A DNA stretch of 64,000 bases from Natronorubrum thiooxidans (GTDB taxonomy: Archaea > Halobacteriota > Halobacteria > Halobacteriales > Natrialbaceae). Position numbers and translations under genes: made by a program. Each line of letters begins with the position of its first letter. The first letter of the stretch is position 1. The notes beneath the pieces are model-generated. The model saw nothing but the letters and a program-made list of their open reading frames with translations, was not told where the DNA came from and ran no database searches. The stretch lies in NCBI RefSeq assembly GCF_900156475.1, contig NZ_FTNR01000001.1, forward strand, positions 310,001 to 374,000, written 5' to 3'. Positions 16,295 to 24,610 of the stretch are shown here, one piece after another.

Positions 16295-17053
16295 TCAGTA
16301 GACCGAAACGTCGTCGAACCGACCGTCGTAGGCGATGTGGTGTGGATGTGTCGGCTCAGTGCCCGACAGAAAGAGTCGGTCGACCTTCTCCCAGGTGTTT
16401 TCGTACGCGAGATGGGCGAGTTCGCGTGCTGTCGTTCGCCACCGCTTGCAGCCGTTGTCGTAGACGACTCGTCTGGCGACACCGTCTTTGAGTGCAGCGA
16501 CGAGGTCGGCTTCGGTTTCGATGGCTCGCTCGAACGCGGTGTGTGCAACCCCGACAGAACGCGGAAGATGTGCGTACGACGACGTAAACGGCGGATACCC
16601 CAGTCGTTCGGCGATCCCACGCGCCCGCTCGTTGTGTAGTGGCAGATGTTTTGGATTGAATATTTCGACGGCATCGATGTCGTTTCGATACTGTTGTAAA
16701 TCCGCTTCTGTGAGGCTGACGTTGGCAAATTCGGGATGGGGAGCAAGCACCGCAGCCTCCTGCCGTTCGAACTCGTCCATCGCCGCCTCGAGCGGAATAA
16801 AATCCGGCACCGGCTCCTCGAGGCCGACCGCCAAAAGGTGTTTGCGATCTCGCCACGAGCCGGTAAACACCTCCCGTGCGGGGATCACCAGGAGGTCGTT
16901 GCTCGAGTAGCTGGCTGCCTGTCGTCGGATGTCCGGGAGTCGAGTGAAATGTGGTGCGTAAATGATCGCATCGAGTCCCACAGCACGGGCTCGCTCGACG
17001 ACTGCGTCGTTGAGCACCTTCACGTGACAGTCGACTCGGGCCTCCGCTGCCAT
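16295..17053 (-). CDS. PHP-like protein with partly substituted metal site
   Basis: Protein of 252 aa from MAAEARVDCHVKV at 17053; an upstream ATG at 17155 would add 34 residues and overlap the next gene. The order of segments follows the PHP phosphoesterase superfamily: DCHVKV (usually DxHxH), AIIYAPHF (usually TDHN), VIPAREVFTG with Glu, HLLAVGL, VLAPHPEFAN and SSYAHLPRSVG (usually SDAH). Several metal ligands are therefore replaced (second His by Lys, Asp by Ala and Tyr), so activity may be changed or lost. It follows the crotonase gene in the same direction after 86 bases. Confidence 0.72.
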   Translation of the reverse strand: MAAEARVDCHVKVLNDAVVERARAVGLDAIIYAPHFTRLPDIRRQAASYSSNDLLVIPAREVFTGSWRDRKHLLAVGLEEPVPDFIPLEAAMDEFERQEAAVLAPHPEFANVSLTEADLQQYRNDIDAVEIFNPKHLPLHNERARGIAERLGYPPFTSSYAHLPRSVGVAHTAFERAIETEADLVAALKDGVARRVVYDNGCKRWRTTARELAHLAYENTWEKVDRLFLSGTEPTHPHHIAYDGRFDDVSVY

Positions 17054-17139
17054 GCCGTCGCTCACGGCAGTCCCTTTTGGGACAATTGAGTTATGAATTC
17101 TGATTTGTCGGCCACGAACGTCGGTTGTCGCGGGCCCGA

Positions 17140-17952
17140 TTACTCGCCGGGCCACTCGTCGGCATCGAGTGGGTCGCCCGAGAGGAACGCGTCGATCCCC
17201 TCACGCGCGTCCGCCGTCGTACAGAGTGCCCCGAACTGTTCGTTAGAGTACTCAAGTGCGTCGTCGTACTCGCGGTCGAACATTTCGTAGACCGCCTTTT
17301 TGCCCATCTGGACGGCTGTCGGACTCTTGGTCGCAATGGTTTCGGCGAGTTCGAGGGCGTGTGCTCGGTGTTCGCCGCTCGGTGCCACGCGATTGATCAG
17401 CCCCCACTCGAGGGCCGTTTCGGCGTCGATCAAGTCACCGGTCAGAACCAACTCGAGACACCGCTTTCTGGAGAGGGCCTTCATCAGCGGCACGGACGGC
17501 CCCATACAGAACAGGCCGACTTTGGGCGCTGTCGCCCCGAACTGGGTCCCCTCGGCGGCCACGGCCAGATCACAGGCCGCGACCAGCCCGATGCCGTTGG
17601 CGGCCGCGTGGCCGTGGGCGGCGGCGATCACCGGCGTGCCCATCTCCGTGACCGTCTGGAACGGCGCTTCCATCACCGTGACCCACTCCTCGTACTCCGC
17701 TTCGGTCTCGTGGTCGCCGTGTTCGGAGAGGTCGATCCCGGCCGAGAACGTCTTGCCGGCCCCATCGATGACGATCGCCCGGACCTCAGAGTCTGCCTCG
17801 AGTGCGTGCAACGCGTCGTCGAGGTCCCGTGCGAGTCCCGTACTGAACGTGTTCATCGCCTCGGGTCGGTCGAGGGTGATTTGCCCGACGTAGCCGTCGT
17901 GGCTGACTGTCACTGATTCGAACTGCTCGGTGGTGGACGGGTCACTCGACAT
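17140..17952 (-). CDS. Enoyl-CoA hydratase/isomerase family protein, ECHDC3-like
   Basis: Protein of 270 aa with the crotonase fold: TLDRPEAMNTFS, the first oxyanion-hole segment KTFSAGIDLSEH, the second AHGHAAANGIGLVAACDLAVA, and ALEWGLINRV near the C-terminus. The usual catalytic Glu regions are replaced; the segment after the second oxyanion loop reads APKVGLFCMGPSVPLMKAL, as in the ECHDC3 subgroup. It probably binds acyl-CoA, but whether it hydrates is open. The promoter region carries ATCAC-GTACA-GTGAT (17958-17972), an inverted repeat just before the start. Confidence 0.85.
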   Translation of the reverse strand: MSSDPSTTEQFESVTVSHDGYVGQITLDRPEAMNTFSTGLARDLDDALHALEADSEVRAIVIDGAGKTFSAGIDLSEHGDHETEAEYEEWVTVMEAPFQTVTEMGTPVIAAAHGHAAANGIGLVAACDLAVAAEGTQFGATAPKVGLFCMGPSVPLMKALSRKRCLELVLTGDLIDAETALEWGLINRVAPSGEHRAHALELAETIATKSPTAVQMGKKAVYEMFDREYDDALEYSNEQFGALCTTADAREGIDAFLSGDPLDADEWPGE

Positions 17953-17957
17953 GAGAG

Positions 17958-17972
17958 ATCACGTACAGTGAT
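17958..17972. promoter_or_regulatory. Possible operator in front of the crotonase-like gene
   Basis: Inverted repeat ATCAC - 5 bases - GTGAT ends 6 bases upstream of the crotonase-like start (minus strand), between an AT-rich TATA-like region (near 17977-17995) and the ATG. The position suits a repressor site, but the repeat is short and could be chance. Confidence 0.25.
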
Positions 17973-18185
17973 ATGATGACAACAATCATTATGAATCGAT
18001 CGATCGCCCGCTGGCGCTGGTTCCCCCCGACGAGTGGGTAAGCGTCGTTCAGGGCGCACTCGAGTCCTTGCGGAAGGGTGTGCCGAACGAACAGCGGCCT
18101 CGCCATCGGTCAGTCCGGCCGGATTGTGGCGGATGGCTGCGAAAAGATCATTAGGCACGCCACTCGAAGCCTTCAATGAGAGTGA

Positions 18186-18473
18186 ATGGCCTGGGAATGC
18201 GGAATCGACGGCTGTAATGCGGTGTTCGAGGACGTCGAGTCGACGATCGTCCATCAAGCGACCGAACACACCCGACAGGAGTGTAAAGTCTGTGGCACCG
18301 TCGTCCCTGACGGGTACCTCGCGATTCGACACGCCTTCACCGAACATAGCCGCGCCGAATACGTCCGCGCCTACGGCGCGAGTTCCGAGGAGGTCCGCAA
18401 TCGGGAAGCGCTCTTAGAAGAGATCGACGACGTCGCGGATATGGAAGCGATCGCGACCGAACTGAAACGGTGA
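18186..18473 (+). CDS. Tandem C2H2 zinc-finger mini-protein (DUF7565-like)
   Basis: Protein of 95 aa containing two regularly spaced C2H2 units: C5-x4-C10-x12-H23-x4-H28 and C33-x2-C36-x12-H49-x4-H54, joined by a four-residue linker. The remainder is a charged helical tail (SSEEVRNREALLEEIDD). Tandem fingers with x12 and x4 spacing suggest nucleic-acid or protein binding. The C-terminal tail could form a short coiled coil. The DUF name is from memory. It is divergent from the crotonase gene at 17952 and 256 bases ahead of the cupin gene. Confidence 0.75.
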   Translation: MAWECGIDGCNAVFEDVESTIVHQATEHTRQECKVCGTVVPDGYLAIRHAFTEHSRAEYVRAYGASSEEVRNREALLEEIDDVADMEAIATELKR

Positions 18474-18720
18474 CCTCCCGCGCGTTGACTTCCCTTTTGG
18501 AGCCTCGGATCCCAGTCGGCAGAGCGAGGTGACTCACCCAGCCGTGGTGTCGCCACTCGAGTCGAGACAGCCGTCCGCTTGCTGGCCCCAAAGGCGGGGC
18601 CGTCGATGAACGCTCTCAAAATATGCTATATGGGGACCTCTATCATGGATCGCGGCGAAAGGGGACACGGTGCTCGGTGTGCGGCCAGGCTGGCGTCGGG
18701 CCGAACTGAGCGCTGTAACT

Positions 18721-18725
18721 GGAGG
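18721..18725 (+). promoter_or_regulatory. Strong Shine-Dalgarno site of the cupin gene
   Basis: GGAGG ends five bases before the ATG at 18730. It fixes that start. A clear ribosome-binding site is unusual in this window, where most single genes look leaderless; a TATA-like ATATGCTATA at 18621-18630 implies a leader of about 75 bases. Confidence 0.6.
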
Positions 18726-18729
18726 AAAC

Positions 18730-19122
18730 ATGAAAGTAGCAAAAGAAGACATCCCAGTCAAGATCGATACCCCAGATGCCGTGGCTCGCCATCAACCCGA
18801 GTTCGGTGATACAGCCGACTACGGGCACATCGCCGCGGAATATTTTACGTTTACGAAGGGGACCGACATCACCGCACTACTGGAAGGACTCGAGGACGAT
18901 CTCTGCCAGTCGCCCCACTGGGGATACATTGTCGACGGCGCGCTGACCGTCACCTATACCGACGGGAGCGAGGAGGTCGACGTGCGCGGCGACGTGTTTT
19001 ACTGGCCACCGGGACATACCGTCCGGGCCGACGAAGACACGGATGTCGTCCTCTTTAGTCCACAGCACGAACACGGGGCGGTTATCGAACACATCCGCGA
19101 GAAGGTGGAGGAGAGTTCGTAG
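18730..19122 (+). CDS. Cupin-domain protein
   Basis: Protein of 130 aa from the ATG after the GGAGG site. A single cupin barrel is suggested by CQSPHWGYIVDGALTVTYTDGSEE (first motif, with His and Gly positions), then a DVFYWPPGHTVRADED segment and VVLFSPQHEHGAV. The usual HxH pair is not intact, so metal binding is uncertain. Function unknown. The gene runs towards spt5 and is followed by 265 gene-free bases holding a degenerate copy of the spt5 3' end. Confidence 0.75.
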   Translation: MKVAKEDIPVKIDTPDAVARHQPEFGDTADYGHIAAEYFTFTKGTDITALLEGLEDDLCQSPHWGYIVDGALTVTYTDGSEEVDVRGDVFYWPPGHTVRADEDTDVVLFSPQHEHGAVIEHIREKVEESS

Positions 19123-19195
19123 GTGGCGCATCTGCCGCGGGCAACGAGATCAGTGCGATCTATCATGGGTGCAGTATCACACGCTCGTCGGAGTC

Positions 19196-19243
19196 TCATA
19201 CACGACTCTGATCGCCCCGCACCGTTACCGAAATCGGAGCCAC
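19196..19243 (-). repeat. Degenerate downstream copy of the spt5 3' end
   Basis: Bases 19208-19241 match 19418-19451 inside spt5 at 31 of 34 positions. Read in the spt5 frame the copy encodes APISVTVRGDQSRV then stop, against [14 protein letters not shown] in Spt5. It lies about 200 bases downstream of the original on the same strand. The 145 bases between are gene-free and include a TGTTATTGCG...GCAACATG near-inverted repeat. Confidence 0.75.
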
Positions 19244-19377
19244 CGCGCTCCGATATGTTATTGCGTCGCGTTCGCTCACGTCGGTCGCTCACCGCTCCGT
19301 GCAACATGTAATATAAAACAGCCGACTCGCTACCGTTCGTCGCTGTATTCAGCCCGGCTCTGCCGCGCTGACTGCTT

Positions 19378-19399
19378 GACGAGCGCGTTAGCGCTCGTC
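19378..19399. terminator. Perfect hairpin over the spt5 stop codon
   Basis: Nine-base inverted repeat GACGAGCGC - GTTA - GCGCTCGTC. It covers the last codons of spt5 and contains its TAA stop in the loop (minus strand). It may aid termination or protect the message end; no T-run follows directly. Confidence 0.45.
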
Positions 19400-19825
19400 A
19401 CTGTCTAACACGCGAATCTGATCGCCCCGCACCGTAACCGGAATCGGAACCGTTGCCTCGTACAGTTCGACTGTCACCTGGTCTTTGCCCTCGTCGATGC
19501 GCTGGACCTGTGCTTTCTCGCCTTTGAACGGACCAGCGATGAGTTCGACGATGTCGCCCTCGGCGATCCCCTCGACGTCCGGCTTTGGCGAGAGGAAGTG
19601 CTCGACCTCTGAAATATCGGAGGTGCCGGGCACGATACTCTGGGCGTGGGGAATGTCCTCGAGGACACGATTCAACACGGCGTTGCCCTCCGCTTCGACC
19701 ATTACATAGGAGGTCAGCGAATCAGGCGCGAGTGCGGCATGAATTTCTGGCTCCTCACGGTTGATGATCATATCCGCGACGGTGCGCTCTTGGCTCGCCG
19801 TGGTCTTGACTGCGTAAATACCCAT
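19388..19825 (-). CDS. spt5: Transcription elongation factor Spt5 (NusG homologue)
   Basis: Protein of 145 aa. The NGN domain spans roughly 1-85 ([44 protein letters not shown]) and the KOW domain 90-140 ([23 protein letters not shown]). It binds the RNA polymerase clamp with Spt4 to increase processivity. Its ATG overlaps the secE stop (ATGA), forming the conserved archaeal secE-spt5 operon. A hairpin sits on its stop and a degenerate copy of its 3' end lies downstream. Confidence 0.96.
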   Translation of the reverse strand: MGIYAVKTTASQERTVADMIINREEPEIHAALAPDSLTSYVMVEAEGNAVLNRVLEDIPHAQSIVPGTSDISEVEHFLSPKPDVEGIAEGDIVELIAGPFKGEKAQVQRIDEGKDQVTVELYEATVPIPVTVRGDQIRVLDSDER

Positions 19826-19998
19826 CAGAAACCACCAGTCAAGACGAGCATCACGACTCCGATAAGGAAGCCGATCAACCCGATGAGCAGGATTCCTGCA
19901 CCGGCGATCTTCGACACCTGAAGGAACTCCTCAGTCGTGGGTGTCGTCGCCATCTTCAACACCCGAACGTACGAGGTCAGGTCGTACGGAACGTCCAT
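19825..19998 (-). CDS. secE: Protein translocase SEC61 gamma subunit (SecE)
   Basis: Protein of 57 aa ([20 protein letters not shown] at the N-terminus). It has an amphipathic surface helix then one membrane segment ([17 protein letters not shown]), the normal SecE/Sec61-gamma layout. It is an essential part of the SecYEG export channel. The stop overlaps the spt5 start by ATGA. A TATA-like AAATAAAAG lies about 30 bases upstream of the ATG (near 20024-20032). Confidence 0.93.
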   Translation of the reverse strand: MDVPYDLTSYVRVLKMATTPTTEEFLQVSKIAGAGILLIGLIGFLIGVVMLVLTGGF

Positions 19999-20145
19999 AT
20001 ATGCCTAGACACAGCGCTGCGTCTTTTATTTGTCTTTCGTGTCTGCTGGGAAACCCGGAGTGGCCGGTCCTCAAGAACGTCAATAAACGGACCTGTGCGG
20101 TCGATGGTGTCGGTGATCGGCGGTCAGTGACGACAGCAGCCCGTA

Positions 20146-21222
20146 TCAGGGCACGTCGACGTCCGGTCGGGGCTCGAGAGTGAGATCGACCGTCTCGCGC
20201 TCGCCGTCCCGGACGACCTCGACCGCGACCGTCTCGCCGGGGGCCGTCTCGAGCGCGAGCGTCGAGGAGAGGATGTCCTGATTGGGAATTTCCTGGTCGG
20301 CAATGGCGACGATCACGTCACCGCCGACGGGGACGGGGGCTCCGTCGACGGGCTCCGTCTCATCCGCTGGCTCGAGGATGCCGTCCGCCGGCGCATCGGG
20401 AACGACGTCGATGACCAGCACGCCCCGTGGCTCCTCGAGGTCGTTGGCGTCGGCGATCTGTGGCCCGACGGGCAAGACGTTCACGCCCATGTACGGGTGG
20501 TCGTACGCACCGTCTTCGATGAGTGCAGGGACGACGCGGTCGGCGAGCAGCCCGGAGATCGCAAAGCCGATCGCCTGCCCGGCCCCGGCGAAGACGACGC
20601 CGACGACGTCACCCTCGAGATCGACGAGCGGGCCACCGCTGTTGCCGGGGTTGACCGGTGCGTCGGTCTGAATCGCCGCCGGGATCGAGAACCCGGTCGG
20701 ACTCGGGAGCGAGCGATCGACTCCGCTGACGATCCCCTGGGAAATCGACGCGTCGAGGCCCAGGGGATTGCCCAGCGCGAGCACCTCCGCACCGATTTCG
20801 GGTTTTCCGTCGGCAAACGCGAGGCTGTCGGGGCCGTCGGGCAGGTCGTCGACGGCGAGTACGGCGAGGTCGCTGTGGACGTCCGACCCGACGACCGAGG
20901 CCGTTCGCCACTGCTCGTCGCGAAACTGGAGTTCGACCTCGTTCGCGTCCTGAACGACGTGTTGGTTGGTTACGACGTGCTCGTCGTCGATGACGAATCC
21001 GGAACCGAGTCCGCCAGCCATCTCGCCGTCGGTTCCGAACACGTTGACGAGCACAACGTCGTCGATCGTCTCCTCGTAGATGTCTACGTACCGGCGATCC
21101 GACTCGAGGTCATCGTCCTGAGCCGCTGTCGCTGTAGAGCCGCCGAGACCGAGTACCGCGGTCGATCCGGCGGCCAATCGCAGGAATTGCCGCCGAGGAA
21201 GGGTGTGAGTTGGTGATGACAC
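20146..21222 (-). CDS. Tat-exported HtrA/DegP-type serine protease with PDZ domain
   Basis: Protein of 358 aa from a GTG at 21222, chosen because it lies about 28 bases after TATTATAAAA and gives a proper twin-arginine signal (LPRRQFLRLAAGSTAVLG). The trypsin-like domain has the triad in VVTNQHVVQDA (His), HSDLAVLAVD (Asp) and DAPVNPGNSGGPLV (Ser). The PDZ domain follows (about 250-355: YMGVNVLPVG, RGVLVIDVV, GGDVIVAIADQEI). It is probably a surface protein-quality protease. Divergent from the GH15 gene. Confidence 0.92.
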   Translation of the reverse strand: MSSPTHTLPRRQFLRLAAGSTAVLGLGGSTATAAQDDDLESDRRYVDIYEETIDDVVLVNVFGTDGEMAGGLGSGFVIDDEHVVTNQHVVQDANEVELQFRDEQWRTASVVGSDVHSDLAVLAVDDLPDGPDSLAFADGKPEIGAEVLALGNPLGLDASISQGIVSGVDRSLPSPTGFSIPAAIQTDAPVNPGNSGGPLVDLEGDVVGVVFAGAGQAIGFAISGLLADRVVPALIEDGAYDHPYMGVNVLPVGPQIADANDLEEPRGVLVIDVVPDAPADGILEPADETEPVDGAPVPVGGDVIVAIADQEIPNQDILSSTLALETAPGETVAVEVVRDGERETVDLTLEPRPDVDVP

Positions 21223-21243
21223 GTACAGTGCCACCCCGACGAG

Positions 21244-21253
21244 TATTATAAAA
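21244..21253 (-). promoter_or_regulatory. TATA box of the HtrA-like gene
   Basis: TATTATAAAA (plus-strand reading) centred about 27 bases upstream of the GTG start at 21222, as expected for a leaderless message. It decides the start codon of the protease. Confidence 0.55.
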
Positions 21254-21397
21254 CACTGGCCAGCACGGCCATCCCGGCAGCGAACGCGACCGTTCCCTGC
21301 CGCTGCCTGCCGACGCTTCTTGGAGCTGGTCTGTGTTGTTGAACCACCCGGAACGCTCGCTGACCAGTCACCGTCACCAGCCACTTTGCCCGCTCGC

Positions 21398-23302
21398 ATG
21401 GAGTACCCACCGCTTCGTGAGTACGGTCTCATCGGCAACGATGACCGCTGTGCACTCGTCAGTCGCCACGGATCGATCGACTGGTGTTGCTTTCCCCACC
21501 TCGAGTCGCCGAGTGTCTTCGCTCGGATTCTCGACGCCCAGCGGGGCGGCCACTTCGCCGTGTCCCCGACCGCCGACTACGAATCGAACCACCGCTATCT
21601 CGATCGGACAAACGTCCTCGAGACGACGTTCGAGACGGCCGATGGGCAGGCGACGGTGACGGATTTCATGCCACTGTGCAACGGCGGGGAGCCGGACGAC
21701 GATCGGTTCCAGCAGGCGATCTATCGCTATCTCGAGTGCGATCGCGGTCGCGTCGAGTTCGACGTCGAGTTCGCGCCACGGTTCGATTACGCGCGAACCG
21801 AGCCGGCGCTCGAGCGAACCGACGACGGCGTGCTGGCGACTGGCAACGGCGAGCGGCTCCAGCTTGCCGCTGACGGCCCACTCGCGCGAACCCTCGAGAT
21901 CACGACCTCGACGACGGCGACGGGAACCGTCTCGCTCGAGGCGGGCGAGCAGTGTTGGTGTTGGGTGCAGTACGGGGGTCGAGAGCCAGCCTCGTCAGCC
22001 GATCAGGAGCGCGTGCTCGACGAGACGAAACGCTACTGGCGCGAGTGGGTCGGCAGCCGCGACAGCGCGCCGGACTCGATGCTAGAACGCTGGCACGAGA
22101 TGGTGATCCGCTCGGAACTCGTGTTGAAGCTGTTGATCCACCACGAAACCGGCTCTATTCCGGCTGCGGCGACCACGTCGATCCCCGAGACGATCGGCTC
22201 GGACCGTACGTGGGATTACCGGTACAACTGGATCCGCGACGCGAAATTTACCATCCAGTCGCTACACGATACGGGACACACACAGGAAGCGCGAGAGTAC
22301 TTCGAGTGGTTCTCCGACATCGCCCGCACCGATCCGGCGTCAATCACGCCGGTCTACGGGCTCCACGGCGAGTCGGGCGACGAACTCGAGGAGCGATCGC
22401 TCGAGCACCTCGCCGGCTATCGCGGGACGGGTCCCGTCCGGATTGGGAACGCTGCCGGCCCCCAACAGCAACTCGACATCTACGGGACGATCGTGCAGGC
22501 CGTCTACGAGACGATGCAGTTCGACTCGGCAACGACGATCACCGGCGACGAGTGGGGCGCGGTCCGCGATATCGTCGACCACGTGTGTAACCACTGGGAC
22601 GAACGCGACGCCGGAATCTGGGAGTTCCGGGAGGAGCGCCGCCATTTCCTCCACTCGAAACTCCTGTGCTGGGTCGCCCTCGACCGCGGTATCGCCCTCG
22701 CGACCGAAAACGACCTCGAGGCACCGCTCGATGCCTGGCTCGAAGAGCGCGACGCCGTCCGTGAGGCCATCGAGGAGCGCGGATTCAGTGAGAAGGCGAA
22801 CAGTTTCGTCCAGCACTTCGAGACCGACGAGGCACTCGACGCGACCGCCCTCCTGATTCCGATCTACGAATTCCTCCCGCCGGCGGACGACCGCGTGCAG
22901 GCGACGATCGATGCCGTCCTCGAGCGGCTCACGACTGACGACGGGCTCGTCGTCCGGTTCGTCGACAGCGATATCCGCCGTGATGAACAAAAAGGCTTCT
23001 TCCTGTGTTCGTTCTGGCTCGTCGACGCGCTTGTCCTCTCGAACCGCGTCGCGCGTGCTCGAGAGTATTTTGAGCGCCTGCTCGAGTACGCGACGCCGCT
23101 TGGCCTGTACTCCGAAAAGGTCGATCCCGAAACCGGCCAGTTGCTGGGGAACTTTCCGCAGGCGTTCTCCCACCTGGGCCTGATAAACAGCGTGACCTAC
23201 CTGACGCGGGCGCTCGAGTGCGATGGCGAGGTCACGCCGGCGGATTTCGATCCCGAAAACGTCGAGACGCTGTTTCGCCGTGGCGATTCGCCGGGGACGT
23301 AA
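21398..23302 (+). CDS. Glycoside hydrolase family 15 protein (glucoamylase/trehalase type)
   Basis: Protein of 634 aa from MEYPPLREYG at 21398. The N-terminal signature REYGLIGNDDRCALVSRHG followed by SIDWCCFPHLESPSVFA is typical of intracellular GH15 alpha-glucosidases, including archaeal and mycobacterial trehalases. The (alpha/alpha)6 barrel follows: WDYRYNWIRDAKFTIQSL, GIWEFREERRHFLHSKLL with a probable catalytic Glu, and LGNFPQAFSHLGLINS with the second. No signal peptide is seen, so it acts in the cytoplasm on trehalose or alpha-glucosides. It may supply glucose to the neighbouring glucose dehydrogenase pathway (inference). Confidence 0.9.
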   Translation: MEYPPLREYGLIGNDDRCALVSRHGSIDWCCFPHLESPSVFARILDAQRGGHFAVSPTADYESNHRYLDRTNVLETTFETADGQATVTDFMPLCNGGEPDDDRFQQAIYRYLECDRGRVEFDVEFAPRFDYARTEPALERTDDGVLATGNGERLQLAADGPLARTLEITTSTTATGTVSLEAGEQCWCWVQYGGREPASSADQERVLDETKRYWREWVGSRDSAPDSMLERWHEMVIRSELVLKLLIHHETGSIPAAATTSIPETIGSDRTWDYRYNWIRDAKFTIQSLHDTGHTQEAREYFEWFSDIARTDPASITPVYGLHGESGDELEERSLEHLAGYRGTGPVRIGNAAGPQQQLDIYGTIVQAVYETMQFDSATTITGDEWGAVRDIVDHVCNHWDERDAGIWEFREERRHFLHSKLLCWVALDRGIALATENDLEAPLDAWLEERDAVREAIEERGFSEKANSFVQHFETDEALDATALLIPIYEFLPPADDRVQATIDAVLERLTTDDGLVVRFVDSDIRRDEQKGFFLCSFWLVDALVLSNRVARAREYFERLLEYATPLGLYSEKVDPETGQLLGNFPQAFSHLGLINSVTYLTRALECDGEVTPADFDPENVETLFRRGDSPGT

Positions 23303-23321
23303 CCGACGGCCATCAGCCAGG

Positions 23322-24560
23322 TTACGCTTCGTCGAACAGGTCCTCGCCGTCGACCATGTGCTCGGCGACGGCGTCCATGTCGAGGGTGACACCGAGCCCC
23401 GGTTTCTCGGGGATCTCGATGTAGCCGTCCTCGATGACGTCCTCTTGGACCAGGTCTTCCCACCAGCCGAGTTCGTAGGAGTGGTACTCGACGGCGAGCG
23501 AGTTCGGGATCGCTGCACCGACGTGAGCGCTTGCCATCGTCGCGACGGGCGAGGCGACGTTGTGCATCGCGACGGGGACGTAGTACATGTCCGCAAGGTC
23601 AGCGATCTTCCGGGTCTCGCGCATCCCGCCGACTTTCGGCATGTCGGGGGCGATGATGTCGACGGCCTGTTCCTCGAGCAAGCGGCGCTGGCCGTGTTTG
23701 CGGTAGACGTTCTCACCGACGGTGATCGGCGTCGTCGTCGACTGGGTTACTTCGCGCTGGACGTCGTGGTTCTCCGGCGGCACCGGGTCCTCGAGCCACC
23801 AGACATCGTACTCCTCGAGACGCTTGGCAAGGCGTTTTGCACTGCCACCGGAGAACGTCCAGTGACAGTCGAAGGCGACGTCGGCGCGCGAGCCGACGCG
23901 TTCGGTGATCGCCTCGACGATCGACGCTTTGTGTTCGATCTCCGGGCCGCGGAGGTGACGGTTCGCACGATCCTTCTCGTGGCCCGAGGGAACGTCGAGG
24001 TCGAACTTCAGCGCGTCGTAGCCGAGGTCCTCGACGACGCGCTCGGCTTCGTCGGCACACGCGATCGGGTCGGCCTCTTCCTCGGTGTGACAGTCGCAGT
24101 AGACGCGCACTTCGTCGCGATATTTCCCACCGAGGAGCTGGTAGGCTGGAACCTCGAGGATCTTGCCCGCCAGATCGTGGAGCGCGACTTCGATGCCCGA
24201 GATTGCAGTGACGGTGACGCCGCCGATCGACCCCTCGCCGGACATCTTCTGGACGAGATGCTCGGTCAGGCGGTCGATATCGAGGGGGTTCTCGCCACGG
24301 AGGAACGGTGCCATTCGCTCGATGAGTTCGGGCGCGCCCGCGCCCCAGTAGGCCTCGCCGGTGCCCACGATCCCGACATCAGTATAGATGCGCACGAGCG
24401 TCCACGGGAAGTTGCCGTCGACCATTGTCGTCTGGACGTCCGTGATCTCGACGTCGCGGCCGTCGCCGCGCTCGCGCGTGACCTGCATCGTCTCCGCAGA
24501 GAGGTCTCGCATCGTATACTCCGCGTTCGGGTCGTGTAACTGCGTGTAATCGACACCCAT
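23322..24560 (-). CDS. Enolase-superfamily sugar-acid dehydratase, copy A (gluconate/xylonate dehydratase type)
   Basis: Protein of 412 aa of the mandelate racemase/muconate lactonizing group: capping domain to about 140, then the barrel with metal ligands in AFDCHWTFSGG (Asp), WLEDPVPPENHD (Glu) and ITVGENVY (Glu), then APDMPKVGGM and VAMHNVASPV. In haloarchaea this family dehydrates gluconate or xylonate to the 2-keto-3-deoxy acid. It starts 50 bases after glucose dehydrogenase in the same direction, so gluconate is the natural substrate guess. It is about 94 % identical to the gene at 27114-28352 (some 25 differences by eye). Confidence 0.88.
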   Translation of the reverse strand: MGVDYTQLHDPNAEYTMRDLSAETMQVTRERGDGRDVEITDVQTTMVDGNFPWTLVRIYTDVGIVGTGEAYWGAGAPELIERMAPFLRGENPLDIDRLTEHLVQKMSGEGSIGGVTVTAISGIEVALHDLAGKILEVPAYQLLGGKYRDEVRVYCDCHTEEEADPIACADEAERVVEDLGYDALKFDLDVPSGHEKDRANRHLRGPEIEHKASIVEAITERVGSRADVAFDCHWTFSGGSAKRLAKRLEEYDVWWLEDPVPPENHDVQREVTQSTTTPITVGENVYRKHGQRRLLEEQAVDIIAPDMPKVGGMRETRKIADLADMYYVPVAMHNVASPVATMASAHVGAAIPNSLAVEYHSYELGWWEDLVQEDVIEDGYIEIPEKPGLGVTLDMDAVAEHMVDGEDLFDEA

Positions 24561-24610
24561 GCGTTGAATACTAACTTCGAAAGTAGTAATAATTTCCGTT
24601 TCTGCCGAGA

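Noticed and set aside
22340-23716. 458-codon minus-strand frame over the GH15 3' end
   Set aside because: Antisense to GH15 and overlapping dehydratase copy A in another frame; no motifs.
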